Assembly (NCBI GenBank): GCA_902362455.1
Contig: CABIWJ010000004.1
Location: 154,133 to 218,132 of the forward strand
DNA length: 64,000 bases
From: Eubacteriaceae bacterium
Lineage (GTDB): Bacteria; Bacillota; Clostridia; Lachnospirales; Lachnospiraceae
Reading direction: 5' to 3'
The position numbers were made by a program, and so were the translations under genes. Below, piece after piece: positions 1 through 7,774 of the stretch (its first letter is position 1; every line of letters starts with the position of its first letter). The notes beneath the pieces were generated by a model, which was not told the DNA's origin, did not search any database, and saw nothing but the letters and a program-made list of their open reading frames with translations.

Positions 1-47
1 AAATAGATGATTATCAGTTAGTAGAGCTAAATAAGGAGATAAATAAT

Positions 48-1469
48 TTGACAGAAGAAAAAGTTATATTTATCTCTAATTATGTGGGTTATCCGATTAA
101 TGAATATATGAAGATTACTATTTCTAATGACAGAATGGAAGCAAAAGTCAGATTTTATCCTCCAAGTAATGATGGTAAGAGAATGGATATAGATGAGATG
201 AAAGGTGATTTGAAAGCGCTTGGTATTAAATACGGAATTGACGAAAGAGTATTTCAAGTTATAAGCAAAACACCTATATATTGTACAGATTTTATTGTAG
301 CCAGAGGTAAGATGGTTAGAGAAGGTACGAATGCCAGTATAGAATATTTATTTAATACAGACAGAAGAATACGTCCTAAACATAATGACGATGGCTCAGT
401 TGATTTCCATCAGCTTAATAATATAAGCCACATAAAAATTGGAGATAAATTAGCTATACTACATATGGCTGACAAGGGCGAAAGTGGAATAGACATCATG
501 GGAGCATATATTAATCCAAAACCTGTTAAAGATGTTAAGTTAAAATACGGTAAAAACATCAAATTATCAGATGATGGATTGAGTATTATTTCAGAAGTAA
601 ATGGTCATGCTATTTTAGAAGGCGACAGGGTATTCGTATCGGATTGCTATGATGTGCCGGGTGATGTTGATAACTCCACAGGAGATATCGATTATGAAGG
701 AAATGTAATAATACACGGCAATGTGCGAACGGGCTTTAAGGTCAAGGCAACAGGAGATATCGAAGTAAATGGTTCAGTAGAAGGTGCTGAACTTATTTCC
801 GGAGGTCAGGTAATATTACACCATGGTATGCAGGGAATGGCAAAAGGAAAGATTATTGCAAAGGGAAATATAGTTACTAAATTCATTGAAAGTGCAAGTG
901 TATATTCAGGTGGATATATAGAAGCAGCAGCAATAATCCAGTGTCAGGTATCGGCAAAAGGCGATATAAGAGTAAATGGACAAAGAGGACACATAATAGG
1001 AGGACATATAAGAACATTAACTACAGTTGAGGCTAAGACGATCGGTTCAGGGATGGAAATCTCAACAGTTGTCGAAGTAGGTTATGACCCTGAATTACAA
1101 GATAAAATAGCTAATATAAAGAAACAGCTGATAGATAAGAATAATGAATATAAGTTAAATGCCCAAAGGGCTGAGGTGCTTAATAAACGCCTTAAATCAG
1201 GTATGATTAAAGATGAACAGAAGATAGAACTAAAGACATCATTAGTTAATATGCAGACTCTTCAAAGTGAATTTAATTCATTACAGGAACAGTTAGCAGG
1301 ACTTGAAGAACAGAATGATAATAATAGTCAGGCATGTATTAAAGTTCAAAATTATATATATCCAGGCACACAATTGATAGTAGCCGGTGAATATTATAAT
1401 GTCACTAATGAAATAAGTTATTGCGAGTTCAGAAAAATAAATGGCGAAGTTAAAATGCAACCATTATAG
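48..1469 (+). CDS. FapA/DUF342 family protein of the flagellar operon
   Basis: A 473-residue protein. Residues 1 to about 160 match the N-terminal FapA domain. Residues about 205-345 are a glycine-rich run of short beta repeats (GDIDYEGNVIIHGNV, GDIEVNGSVEGAEL) typical of the DUF342 right-handed beta-helix. A coiled coil follows at about 355-425. The family is polymer-like and its role is not settled; in Lachnospiraceae it sits at the end of flagellar/chemotaxis operons near fliA, which fits the flagellar-type genes downstream. The TTG start at 48 is chosen because AGGAG lies at 34-38. The frame stays open to the window edge, so an upstream start outside the window is possible. The family is clear; the start is uncertain. 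Confidence 0.8.
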   Translation: MTEEKVIFISNYVGYPINEYMKITISNDRMEAKVRFYPPSNDGKRMDIDEMKGDLKALGIKYGIDERVFQVISKTPIYCTDFIVARGKMVREGTNASIEYLFNTDRRIRPKHNDDGSVDFHQLNNISHIKIGDKLAILHMADKGESGIDIMGAYINPKPVKDVKLKYGKNIKLSDDGLSIISEVNGHAILEGDRVFVSDCYDVPGDVDNSTGDIDYEGNVIIHGNVRTGFKVKATGDIEVNGSVEGAELISGGQVILHHGMQGMAKGKIIAKGNIVTKFIESASVYSGGYIEAAAIIQCQVSAKGDIRVNGQRGHIIGGHIRTLTTVEAKTIGSGMEISTVVEVGYDPELQDKIANIKKQLIDKNNEYKLNAQRAEVLNKRLKSGMIKDEQKIELKTSLVNMQTLQSEFNSLQEQLAGLEEQNDNNSQACIKVQNYIYPGTQLIVAGEYYNVTNEISYCEFRKINGEVKMQPL

Positions 1470-1483
1470 GAAAGGATAAGGAA

Positions 1484-1792
1484 ATGATTGGTCCATTAGA
1501 ATTTAATGGTGTTGTACAAAGAGCACAGGATATTTCGATAATAAAGCAAAATGAGGATATTAAACCCCAGTATGAGCATATGAATGTGCAAAATCAGCAA
1601 CAACAGAAGTCAATAATAAAACATGAGAATGTGAATAAAAAAGATAATGCTGATGCAAAAGAGAATAAATTCGATGCTAAAGAAGAGGGCAATGGAACAT
1701 ATTATAGAAGACAGTATAATAAAAAGAAAAAAGAAGATGAAGATGGTACTGTTGTAAGAAAACAGTCTGGTTCATTTGATATTACAGTCTGA
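1484..1792 (+). CDS. Small charged protein of the flagellar operon, function unknown
   Basis: A 102-residue hydrophilic protein starting at ATG after an AGGAAAGGATAAGGA ribosome-binding region, 14 bases behind the FapA-like gene and so almost certainly in the same transcript. The N-terminus (MIGPLEFNGVVQRAQDI) has a defined pattern, while the rest is rich in Gln, Asn, Lys and Glu and looks disordered. There is no signal peptide or membrane segment. I recall similar small proteins beside DUF342 genes in Lachnospiraceae flagellar operons, but no function can be assigned. Position suggests an accessory flagellar or chemotaxis role (inference). Confidence 0.6.
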   Translation: MIGPLEFNGVVQRAQDISIIKQNEDIKPQYEHMNVQNQQQQKSIIKHENVNKKDNADAKENKFDAKEEGNGTYYRRQYNKKKKEDEDGTVVRKQSGSFDITV

Positions 1793-1929
1793 GCAACATT
1801 GTATAAAAAATGTGTTATAAAGTATTTGATAAATCATATAATCTGAGAAATGAAGTGAACTGAAATCAAATCATGCAAAACTAAATCAAATGAAATATCA
1901 AAGTGTCAGGAAGCAGAAGAGGTGTTAAA

Positions 1930-2760
1930 ATGGCAGGAATGGAAATTTTTCTCATAATCATAGGAGTTACTGCGATAATCGGCAGCTTTGTTTTTGAAAA
2001 AACATTAGAGAAAAATGATAATACTAATGAGAATAACAGTGGTGTAACGGAAGCAATGCTAGAAGAGCAAGTCAGTAAAGCTGTTGATCACATATTAGAT
2101 GACAGAATTGAAGAAACAGAAGCAAAGATGGATAAATTATCGAATGAAAAGATAATGGCTGTCGGCGATTATTCAGATAATGTCTTAAAGGAAATTGATA
2201 AAAACCATGATGAGGTAATGTTTCTATACAGTATGCTTAATGAAAAGGAAAAAGAAGTTAAAAATGCTGTTAATGACGTAGAAAATATAAAGAGAAGTAT
2301 AAATGTCATAACTGAGAATGAGAAAGCAGATAAAGCTGATAAATCAGAGACATTTGCAAATAATCAGATAAATAATAATATAAAAAATACAAGAGTGAGT
2401 AGGGAAACAATTTCAGATGTTTCAGATATGAAAGATGAATTATTGACTCTACAGGGAAAAAAAGCTGAAGAAACTATGGAAATTAATAATGTGAGTGTTA
2501 AAGATAATAATAATTCAAATCTAACAATTTCTACAGCAAAAGACAATAGAGATAAAACAGAAAAAAATTTTAATTTGAATACAGGTAAGAAGAATAAAGG
2601 TGTTGCAATTGCACATAAAGATGTGAAGAAAAACAACAATAATAAGATTCTTGAATTGTATTCAAAAGGTATGTCAAATATTGATATTGCTAAAAAATTA
2701 AACCTTGGAATTGGTGAAGTCAGATTAGTAATTGATTTATATAGGAATAAGAAAAGATAG
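1930..2760 (+). CDS. Membrane-anchored HTH protein (DUF6115-like)
   Basis: A 276-residue protein. Residues 4-22 form one hydrophobic N-terminal anchor (MEIFLIIIGVTAIIGSF). Residues about 45-130 are a Glu/Lys-rich coiled coil, about 130-235 an Asn/Lys-rich low-complexity linker, and about 240-276 a compact helix-turn-helix (ILELYSKGMSNIDIAKKLN) like those of sigma factors and LuxR proteins. This resembles the DUF6115 proteins of Firmicute flagellar operons. ATG 1930 is chosen because GAGGTG lies just upstream; a GTG at 1903 is also in frame. The anchor plus C-terminal HTH suggests a membrane-tethered DNA-binding or protein-binding role, but this is inference. Confidence 0.65.
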   Translation: MAGMEIFLIIIGVTAIIGSFVFEKTLEKNDNTNENNSGVTEAMLEEQVSKAVDHILDDRIEETEAKMDKLSNEKIMAVGDYSDNVLKEIDKNHDEVMFLYSMLNEKEKEVKNAVNDVENIKRSINVITENEKADKADKSETFANNQINNNIKNTRVSRETISDVSDMKDELLTLQGKKAEETMEINNVSVKDNNNSNLTISTAKDNRDKTEKNFNLNTGKKNKGVAIAHKDVKKNNNNKILELYSKGMSNIDIAKKLNLGIGEVRLVIDLYRNKKR

Positions 2761-2865
2761 AACAGAAGATAAATAATGAAAATATAAAATTATTAAGTAA
2801 ATAAAAAAGTAATTAAAGATTTTATATATAAAATTTAAAAATAATAAAGGAAAAAGTTAAAAAGG

Positions 2866-3453
2866 TTGAATAGGAAAATGAAGTTTAAATATTATCTGCG
2901 AGGGTTTGGAACAGGCGTACTGTTTGCAACAATTATTTGTATGATAGGTATGGCAATCCATAATAATCTTGCATCAAATCAGAAAATACATACAAGTTCT
3001 TCAGGAAATGTTATTAAAACAGAGTCGAAAGATAATAAGGCTACAGATGAAAATAACAAAGGTAGTGAAACAAAAGACGAACAGAACAAGACAGAAACAA
3101 CTCAGAATGAAACAACCACTAATATAGAGACAACTGCACAGAATGAGACAACAACTAAGATAGAATCAACTGATGTAACGACAGAAGGCGTTGCCGGTGG
3201 AGAGAATATGCCACAGGATACAACAGATGGTAATATGAATGATTCAGGTGATACAGTTACATTAGTTATAGAATCAGGTATGACATCTAATGAAGTAGCA
3301 AGGTTATTAGAAGAATATGGTGTAGTCGAAAGTGGTTATGATTTCAATATGTATATGTACAATAACGGATATGAAAGCAGACTTAGAGTTGGTACATATG
3401 AGATAAGAAAAGGTGCATCATATAGTGAGATTGTGACTGCAATTACAAGATAG
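2866..3453 (+). CDS. Membrane-anchored YceG/MltG-like domain protein
   Basis: A 195-residue protein with one N-terminal membrane segment (about 13-33), a long Thr/Glu/Asn-rich linker (about 45-125) that looks extracellular, and a C-terminal domain of about 65 residues. That domain (IESGMTSNEVARLLEEYGVV, then LRVGTYEIRKGASYSEI) matches the LysM-like subdomain at the front of endolytic transglycosylase MltG/YceG. The catalytic MltG domain is absent, so this is probably a cell-wall-binding or targeting protein rather than an enzyme. Start choice is uncertain: TTG 2866 and ATG 2878 are both in frame and neither has ideal ribosome-binding-site spacing. It closes the group that begins with the FapA-like gene. 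Confidence 0.6.
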   Translation: MNRKMKFKYYLRGFGTGVLFATIICMIGMAIHNNLASNQKIHTSSSGNVIKTESKDNKATDENNKGSETKDEQNKTETTQNETTTNIETTAQNETTTKIESTDVTTEGVAGGENMPQDTTDGNMNDSGDTVTLVIESGMTSNEVARLLEEYGVVESGYDFNMYMYNNGYESRLRVGTYEIRKGASYSEIVTAITR

Positions 3454-3528
3454 GGATTGAATTAGATAAGTAAAATACAAGAACGTTTGAAAATGTGAGA
3501 AAAATATGAGAAAAAGTAGTAAAAATAC

Positions 3529-3557
3529 TTGAAATCAAAAAAAAATTGTGATAAACT
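3529..3557 (+). promoter_or_regulatory. Promoter of rpsB-tsf
   Basis: TTGAAA (3529-3534), a 17-base spacer, then TAAACT (3552-3557) with an extended -10 TG at 3549-3550. Transcription would start near 3565 and give a leader of about 110 bases before rpsB. Confidence 0.6.
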
Positions 3558-3564
3558 TATAAGG

Positions 3565-3677
3565 CTGTGTTATAGACACAAATAGCACATATGCTGATTT
3601 CTGTATTGGTGCCCATGCTCGGGGTGATACAGAAAGGTGATGTATATGAAAGATTATTAACCAATGGAGGTAGAAAA
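3565..3677 (+). promoter_or_regulatory. Structured 5' leader of rpsB, possible S2 autoregulatory RNA
   Basis: A perfect 8-bp stem pairs TTCTGTAT (3599-3606) with ATACAGAA (3627-3634). Its 20-base interior carries GCCC (3611-3614) facing GGGG (3621-3624). A smaller stem (GTGT...ACAC) lies just upstream. Several ribosomal protein genes use such leaders for feedback control; that this one binds S2 is inference. Confidence 0.4.
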
Positions 3678-4418
3678 ATGAGCGTTATTTCAATGAAACA
3701 GTTACTTGAAGCAGGTGTACATTTCGGACACCAGACAAGAAGATGGAACCCTAAGATGGCTCCATACATTTACACAGAGAGAAATGGTATCTATATCATC
3801 GACTTACAGAAATCTGTAGGTAAAGTAGATGAAGCTTATAAAGCAATCTCTGATATCGCAGCAGATGGTGGTACAATCCTTTTCGTAGGAACAAAGAAAC
3901 AGGCACAGGATGCTATTAAGACAGAAGCTGAAAGATGCGGAATGTTCTATGTTAATGAAAGATGGTTAGGCGGTATGCTTACTAACTTCAAGACAATCCA
4001 GAGCAGAATTAAGAGATTAAAAGAAATTGAAAAAATGTCTGAAGATGGAACATTTGATGTTCTTCCTAAGAAAGAAGTTATTGAAATCAAGAAAGAATGG
4101 GAGAAACTTGAGAAGAATCTTGGTGGTATCAAAGACATGAAGAATCTTCCAGATGCAATCTTCATTGTTGACCCTAAGAAAGAAAGAATCTGCGTACAGG
4201 AAGCTCATACACTTGGTATTCCACTTATCGGTATTGCAGATACAAACTGTGATCCAGAAGAACTTGATTACGTTATTCCAGGTAATGATGATGCAATCAG
4301 AGCCGTTAAATTAATTGTATCTAAGATGGCTGATGCAGTTATCGAAGCTAATCAGGGTGCTGAAGCTGTTGAAACAGAAGCAGTTGCTGATGAAGCAGAA
4401 GAGAATACAGAAGCATAA
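3678..4418 (+). CDS. rpsB: 30S ribosomal protein S2
   Basis: A 246-residue protein of normal length for S2, binding the 30S head-body junction. Clear motifs include [20 protein letters not shown] at the N-terminus, followed by [19 protein letters not shown] and [15 protein letters not shown], and [12 protein letters not shown] near residue 185. The acidic Ala/Glu-rich tail is typical of clostridial S2. ATG 3678 has TGGAGG at 3665-3670, and the upstream in-frame extension is not S2-like. It is followed by tsf, the usual bacterial pair. Confidence 0.97.
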   Translation: MSVISMKQLLEAGVHFGHQTRRWNPKMAPYIYTERNGIYIIDLQKSVGKVDEAYKAISDIAADGGTILFVGTKKQAQDAIKTEAERCGMFYVNERWLGGMLTNFKTIQSRIKRLKEIEKMSEDGTFDVLPKKEVIEIKKEWEKLEKNLGGIKDMKNLPDAIFIVDPKKERICVQEAHTLGIPLIGIADTNCDPEELDYVIPGNDDAIRAVKLIVSKMADAVIEANQGAEAVETEAVADEAEENTEA

Positions 4419-4473
4419 TTGTTAATTTAATAGTTTAGATTTATAAATATTTGAAATAATAAGAATATCTTGG

Positions 4474-4500
4474 AGTCGGACAGGCTTTACCTGTTCGACT
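4474..4500 (+). terminator. rpsB-tsf intergenic hairpin (attenuator or processing site)
   Basis: An 11-bp stem (AGTCGGACAGG at 4474-4484 with CCTGTTCGACT at 4490-4500, one G-U pair) and a 5-base loop. It is followed by TTGAAC, not a T-run, so it may give partial termination or mark processing rather than full termination. Confidence 0.5.
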
Positions 4501-4542
4501 TTGAACAAAAATAGAAAATATCGGTTCAGGAGGATTTACGTA

Positions 4543-5649
4543 ATGGAAATTACAGCTAAAATGGTAAAACAGCTTAGAGAAATGACTGGCGCTGGTGTTA
4601 TGGCATGTAAGAATGCTTTAGTTGAGACAGACGGTGATTTCGATGGCGCTATAGAATTATTAAGAAAAAAAGGTGAAGCTACAGCAGTTAAGAAAGCTGG
4701 AAGAATTGCAGCAGAAGGAACTGTATTAGCAGTAGTTAAAGATGATAAGACAGCAGCAATCGTTGAAGTTAACTCAGAGACAGACTTTGTTGCAAAGAAT
4801 GATAAATTCAAGACATTTGTTGCTAATGTTGCGAATCAGGTATTAGCTACATCAGCTAAAGATATCGATACATTTATGGCAGAAAAATGGTTATTAGATA
4901 CATCTAAGACAGTTAAAGATGAATTAGTAAGCCAGATTGCTGTTATTGGTGAGAACTTAACAATAAGAAGATTTGTAAAAATAGAATCAGAAGGAATAAT
5001 CGTTCCATATATCCATGCAGGCGGAAAAATTGGTGTTTTAGTAGAAGCAGCAACATCAAATACAAGTGATGAAGCTAAAGAAGCTCTTAAGAACATCGCT
5101 ATGCAGATTGCAGCTCTTAATCCAAAATATACAAGTAGAAATGATATTTCAGCAGATGAAATCGCTAAATTAAGAGAAATCACAGTAGAAAGTGCATTAA
5201 ATGATACATTTACACTTCCAAAACCAATTTTAACAAAATTAATTGAAAAAGCAGTTGCTGATAAAGTATGGAGTGATGAAGATATTGCTATCTACGAAGA
5301 GAAGAAGAGCAATATGAATTACTTACCAAACTTCCTTTCTAATGAAGCAAAAGCTCAGTTAGCTGAGATTGCTTTAGCTGACAAGGCTGAAATCGCTGAA
5401 AACAAAATCTTCAATGGTCTTGTTGAAGGACGTGTTTCTAAACAGCTTAAAGAAATCTGCCTTCTTGACCAGACATATGTTAAAGCAGAAGATGGAAAAC
5501 AGTCTGTAGCTCAGTATGTAGCTCAGGTTGCTAAGAACTTAGGTTCTGATTTCTCTATCAAGAGCTTTGTTCGTTACGAAACAGGTGAAGGTATCGAAAA
5601 GAAGCAGGAAGACTTCGCAGCAGAAGTTGCTAAACAGATGGGAAACTAA
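4543..5649 (+). CDS. tsf: Translation elongation factor Ts, with an extra segment
   Basis: EF-Ts is the guanine-nucleotide exchange factor for EF-Tu. The N-terminal UBA-like part (VKQLREMTGAGVMACKNAL) and the core motif (EVNSETDFVAKNDKF) are standard. ATG 4543 sits behind a full AGGAGG (4528-4533). At 368 residues it is about 60 longer than the 295-310 usual for bacteria. The surplus lies between about residues 205 and 280, after the core motif AALNPKYTSRNDIS and before the normal coiled-coil region with GLVEGRVSKQLKEICLLDQ. The added stretch (ALNDTF...LTKLIEKAVADKVW) has the same pattern as the segment after it, suggesting an internal duplication of the coiled-coil module. No frameshift is seen. 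Confidence 0.95.
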   Translation: MEITAKMVKQLREMTGAGVMACKNALVETDGDFDGAIELLRKKGEATAVKKAGRIAAEGTVLAVVKDDKTAAIVEVNSETDFVAKNDKFKTFVANVANQVLATSAKDIDTFMAEKWLLDTSKTVKDELVSQIAVIGENLTIRRFVKIESEGIIVPYIHAGGKIGVLVEAATSNTSDEAKEALKNIAMQIAALNPKYTSRNDISADEIAKLREITVESALNDTFTLPKPILTKLIEKAVADKVWSDEDIAIYEEKKSNMNYLPNFLSNEAKAQLAEIALADKAEIAENKIFNGLVEGRVSKQLKEICLLDQTYVKAEDGKQSVAQYVAQVAKNLGSDFSIKSFVRYETGEGIEKKQEDFAAEVAKQMGN

Positions 5650-5675
5650 TCTGCTAGCTTAGCTTAGAATATTTA

Positions 5676-5719
5676 AAGCCGCTAAATATATGGGAAACTG
5701 TGTATTTGGTGGCTTTTTT
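5676..5719 (+). terminator. Terminator of rpsB-tsf
   Basis: AAGCCGCTAAATA pairs with TATTTGGTGGCTT (two G-U pairs) and is followed by TTTTTT. A classical intrinsic terminator 27 bases after the tsf stop. Confidence 0.85.
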
Positions 5720-5770
5720 GTTTTGCCGGGAAATTTCGCTGAAATTGTCATGGTAAGTAAAAAATGCTCT

Positions 5771-5850
5771 GAGAGGATCGCACTGCGGCGGAGCAGAAAA
5801 TGTTGCTATAGCAACCCGCCGCAGGCGGAGAATGTCGCGATTGACATTCT
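5771..5850. repeat. GC-rich palindromic intergenic element
   Basis: Three nested or adjacent perfect dyads: GCGGCGG (5785-5791) with CCGCCGC (5816-5822), enclosing the 14-base palindrome GTTGCTATAGCAAC (5802-5815), then AGAATGTC (5829-5836) with GACATTCT (5843-5850). The composition is far more GC-rich than the surroundings and no credible gene covers it. It looks like a REP/MITE-type interspersed element, but copy number cannot be judged from one window. Confidence 0.5.
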
Positions 5851-5922
5851 TTATTCTGGTGTAGATACTTAAGTTTAATTATGAGTTGTATATTAGCAAT
5901 TTTTATAGTACAAGCAGAAATT

Positions 5923-5935
5923 ATATGGTATTATA
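5923..5935 (+). promoter_or_regulatory. Extended -10 element before the FAD oxidoreductase
   Basis: ATATGGTATTATA contains an extended -10 (TGG-TATTAT, hexamer 5929-5934). No good -35 is visible. The identical 13-mer occurs before the nitroreductase at 39358-39370. Confidence 0.35.
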
Positions 5936-5968
5936 TTTAACAGAACTAGTGAAATGGAGGATACAAAG

Positions 5969-7339
5969 ATGAAATATGATGTAATTATTGTTGGTGCAGG
6001 TCCGGGTGGAATTTTTTCGGCATATGAATTAATGAAAAAGAAACCAGAGCTTAAAGTCGCAGTGTTTGAAAAAGGTTATTCATTAGAGAAGCGTAAATGT
6101 CCAATTGACGGAGATAAAGTTAAGTCGTGTATTAAGTGTAAATCTTGTGCCATTATGAGTGGTTTTGGTGGAGCAGGCGCATTTTCAGATGGAAAATATA
6201 ATATTACAAATGATTTTGGTGGAACATTATACGAATATATTGGTAAAGAAAAGGCAATTGCTTTAATGAAATATGTTGATGAAATCAACTGTGCTTATGG
6301 TGGTGCTAAAACACGTATGTATTCTACAACAGATACAAAGTTTAAGAAGATTTGCATGCAGAATAAATTACAGTTATTAGATGCATCTGTAAGACATCTT
6401 GGAACTGACATTAATTATATTGTGTTAGAGAATCTTTTGGCAGATTTAAAAGAAAAGGTTGATTTCTACTTTAATACACCTGTTAATAGCATTGAGAAAT
6501 TAGAGGCTGGATATAAGGTTATCTATGAAAATGGAGAAGCAGAATGTAGTGAATGTATAATTTCTGTTGGCAGAAGTGGAAGCAAATGGATGGAATCAGT
6601 CTGTTCAGACTTAGACATTCCTACAAAATCTAATCGTGTAGATATAGGTGTTCGTGTAGAATTACCGGCAGTAATTTTCTCACATCTTACAGATGAATTA
6701 TACGAAAGTAAAATTGTCTATCGTACACAGAAATTTGAGGATAAAGTACGTACTTTCTGTATGAATCCATACGGAATCGTAGTAAATGAGAATACAAATG
6801 GCATTATTACCGTAAATGGACATAGCTTTGAAGATCCGGCAAAGAGAACGGAGAATACAAACTTTGCACTGCTTGTTGCAAAACATTTTTCAGAGCCATT
6901 CAAAGATAGCAATGGATATGGCGAGAGTATAGCAAAATTATCTAATATGCTTGGTGGAGGAGTTATTGTCCAGAGATTTGGAGACCTTGTAAGAGGCAGA
7001 AGAAGTAATGAAAACCGTATTAAAGAGAGTACGGTTCGTCCTACACTTGCAGCCACACCGGGAGATTTAAGCCTTGTACTTCCAAAACGTATCTTAGATG
7101 GTATTATAGAAATGATTTATGCACTGGATAAAGTAGCACCTGGCACAGCAAATGATGATACACTTTTGTATGGTGTTGAAGTCAAATTTTATAATATGGA
7201 AGTTGAACTTAATAATAATTTAGAAACTAAACACAAAGGACTTTATGTAATTGGAGATGGCAGTGGAATAACGCATTCGCTGTCACATGCGTCAGCAAGC
7301 GGAATTTATGTTGCTGATTATATCACAGAGTGCGTCTGA
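5969..7339 (+). CDS. FAD-dependent oxidoreductase (COG2509-like)
   Basis: A 456-residue flavoprotein. The N-terminus has the dinucleotide-binding fingerprint (YDVIIVGAGPGGIFSAYEL) ending in an acidic residue at the second strand (VAVFEKG). A Cys cluster follows (CPIDG...CIKCKSCAIMSGFGGAGAFSDG), and the C-terminus has the second FAD contact (GLYVIGDGSGITHSLSHA). This matches the uncharacterised FAD-dependent dehydrogenases of COG2509; the substrate is unknown. ATG 5969 is preferred over 5954 because GGAGG (5957-5961) lies just upstream of it. It appears monocistronic, between the rpsB-tsf terminator and the pilus promoter. Confidence 0.85.
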   Translation: MKYDVIIVGAGPGGIFSAYELMKKKPELKVAVFEKGYSLEKRKCPIDGDKVKSCIKCKSCAIMSGFGGAGAFSDGKYNITNDFGGTLYEYIGKEKAIALMKYVDEINCAYGGAKTRMYSTTDTKFKKICMQNKLQLLDASVRHLGTDINYIVLENLLADLKEKVDFYFNTPVNSIEKLEAGYKVIYENGEAECSECIISVGRSGSKWMESVCSDLDIPTKSNRVDIGVRVELPAVIFSHLTDELYESKIVYRTQKFEDKVRTFCMNPYGIVVNENTNGIITVNGHSFEDPAKRTENTNFALLVAKHFSEPFKDSNGYGESIAKLSNMLGGGVIVQRFGDLVRGRRSNENRIKESTVRPTLAATPGDLSLVLPKRILDGIIEMIYALDKVAPGTANDDTLLYGVEVKFYNMEVELNNNLETKHKGLYVIGDGSGITHSLSHASASGIYVADYITECV

Positions 7340-7357
7340 AATTACAAAAAAATACCC

Positions 7358-7416
7358 AAAAATTTTTAAAAAAACATCTAAAATTTTTAAAAAACATCCA
7401 AAATTTTTTAAAAAAA
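7358..7416 (+). promoter_or_regulatory. Phased A/T tracts (UP-element-like) upstream of the pilus promoter
   Basis: Three A(4-5)T(5-6)A(6-7) blocks begin their T-runs at 7363, 7384 and 7404, about 20-21 bases or two helical turns apart. They end directly at the -35 of the promoter at 7417. Such phased tracts bend DNA and can contact the RNA polymerase alpha subunit. Confidence 0.55.
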
Positions 7417-7459
7417 TTGACAGAAAATATTTTCCTTATTATAATAGCAAAAAAAAAAA
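7417..7459 (+). promoter_or_regulatory. Consensus promoter of the pilus operon with A11 tract at +1
   Basis: TTGACA (7417-7422), exactly 17 bases, TATAAT (7440-7445): a perfect consensus pair. A run of eleven A (7449-7459) covers the expected start site near 7452. The first gene starts at 7487. Confidence 0.85.
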
Positions 7460-7486
7460 TAGTGTATATATTTTTGGAGTGATGCA

Positions 7487-7774
7487 ATGGCAGAAAAAGA
7501 TTTGAAAAGGTTAGGAAGAGCAGAGCTGATAGATATAATTATAGAACTTCAGAAGGAAAACACTGTCCTTACGAATAAGAATAAGAAATTAACCCAAATG
7601 CTCAATGAGAAAAATATTATTTTAAATAATGCGGGTTCAATTGCGGAGGCAAGTCTGAAACTGAATAAAGTATTTGAAACAGCCCAGGCTGCTGCTGATC
7701 AATATGTAGAATCAGTTAAGAGTATGGCGAGGGAAGAGATAAGAGAATACATGAAGCGAAAAATAGACGGGTGA
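7487..7774 (+). CDS. Small coiled-coil protein at the head of the pilus operon
   Basis: A 95-residue soluble protein. Residues about 15-50 form a heptad-like helix (IIELQKENTVLTNKNKKLTQ); about 55-95 form a second Ala/Glu-rich helix (VFETAQAAADQYVESVKS). There is no signal peptide or membrane segment, so it should be cytoplasmic. It is the first gene behind the strong promoter, and its stop overlaps the ATG of the signal peptidase (TGATG), implying translational coupling. The pattern loosely resembles DivIVA/GpsB-type coiled coils, but no function can be assigned from sequence. A role in placing or controlling pilus assembly is only a positional guess. Confidence 0.7.
   Translation: MAEKDLKRLGRAELIDIIIELQKENTVLTNKNKKLTQMLNEKNIILNNAGSIAEASLKLNKVFETAQAAADQYVESVKSMAREEIREYMKRKIDG

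Noticed and set aside
5690..5872. 60-codon plus-strand open frame
   Set aside because: It starts inside the tsf terminator, has no ribosome binding site and is made mostly of the GC-rich palindromic element.
7287..7505. 72-codon open frame across the A/T tracts
   Set aside because: Lys/Phe-only translation of homopolymer DNA; it overlaps the oxidoreductase end and the pilus promoter.
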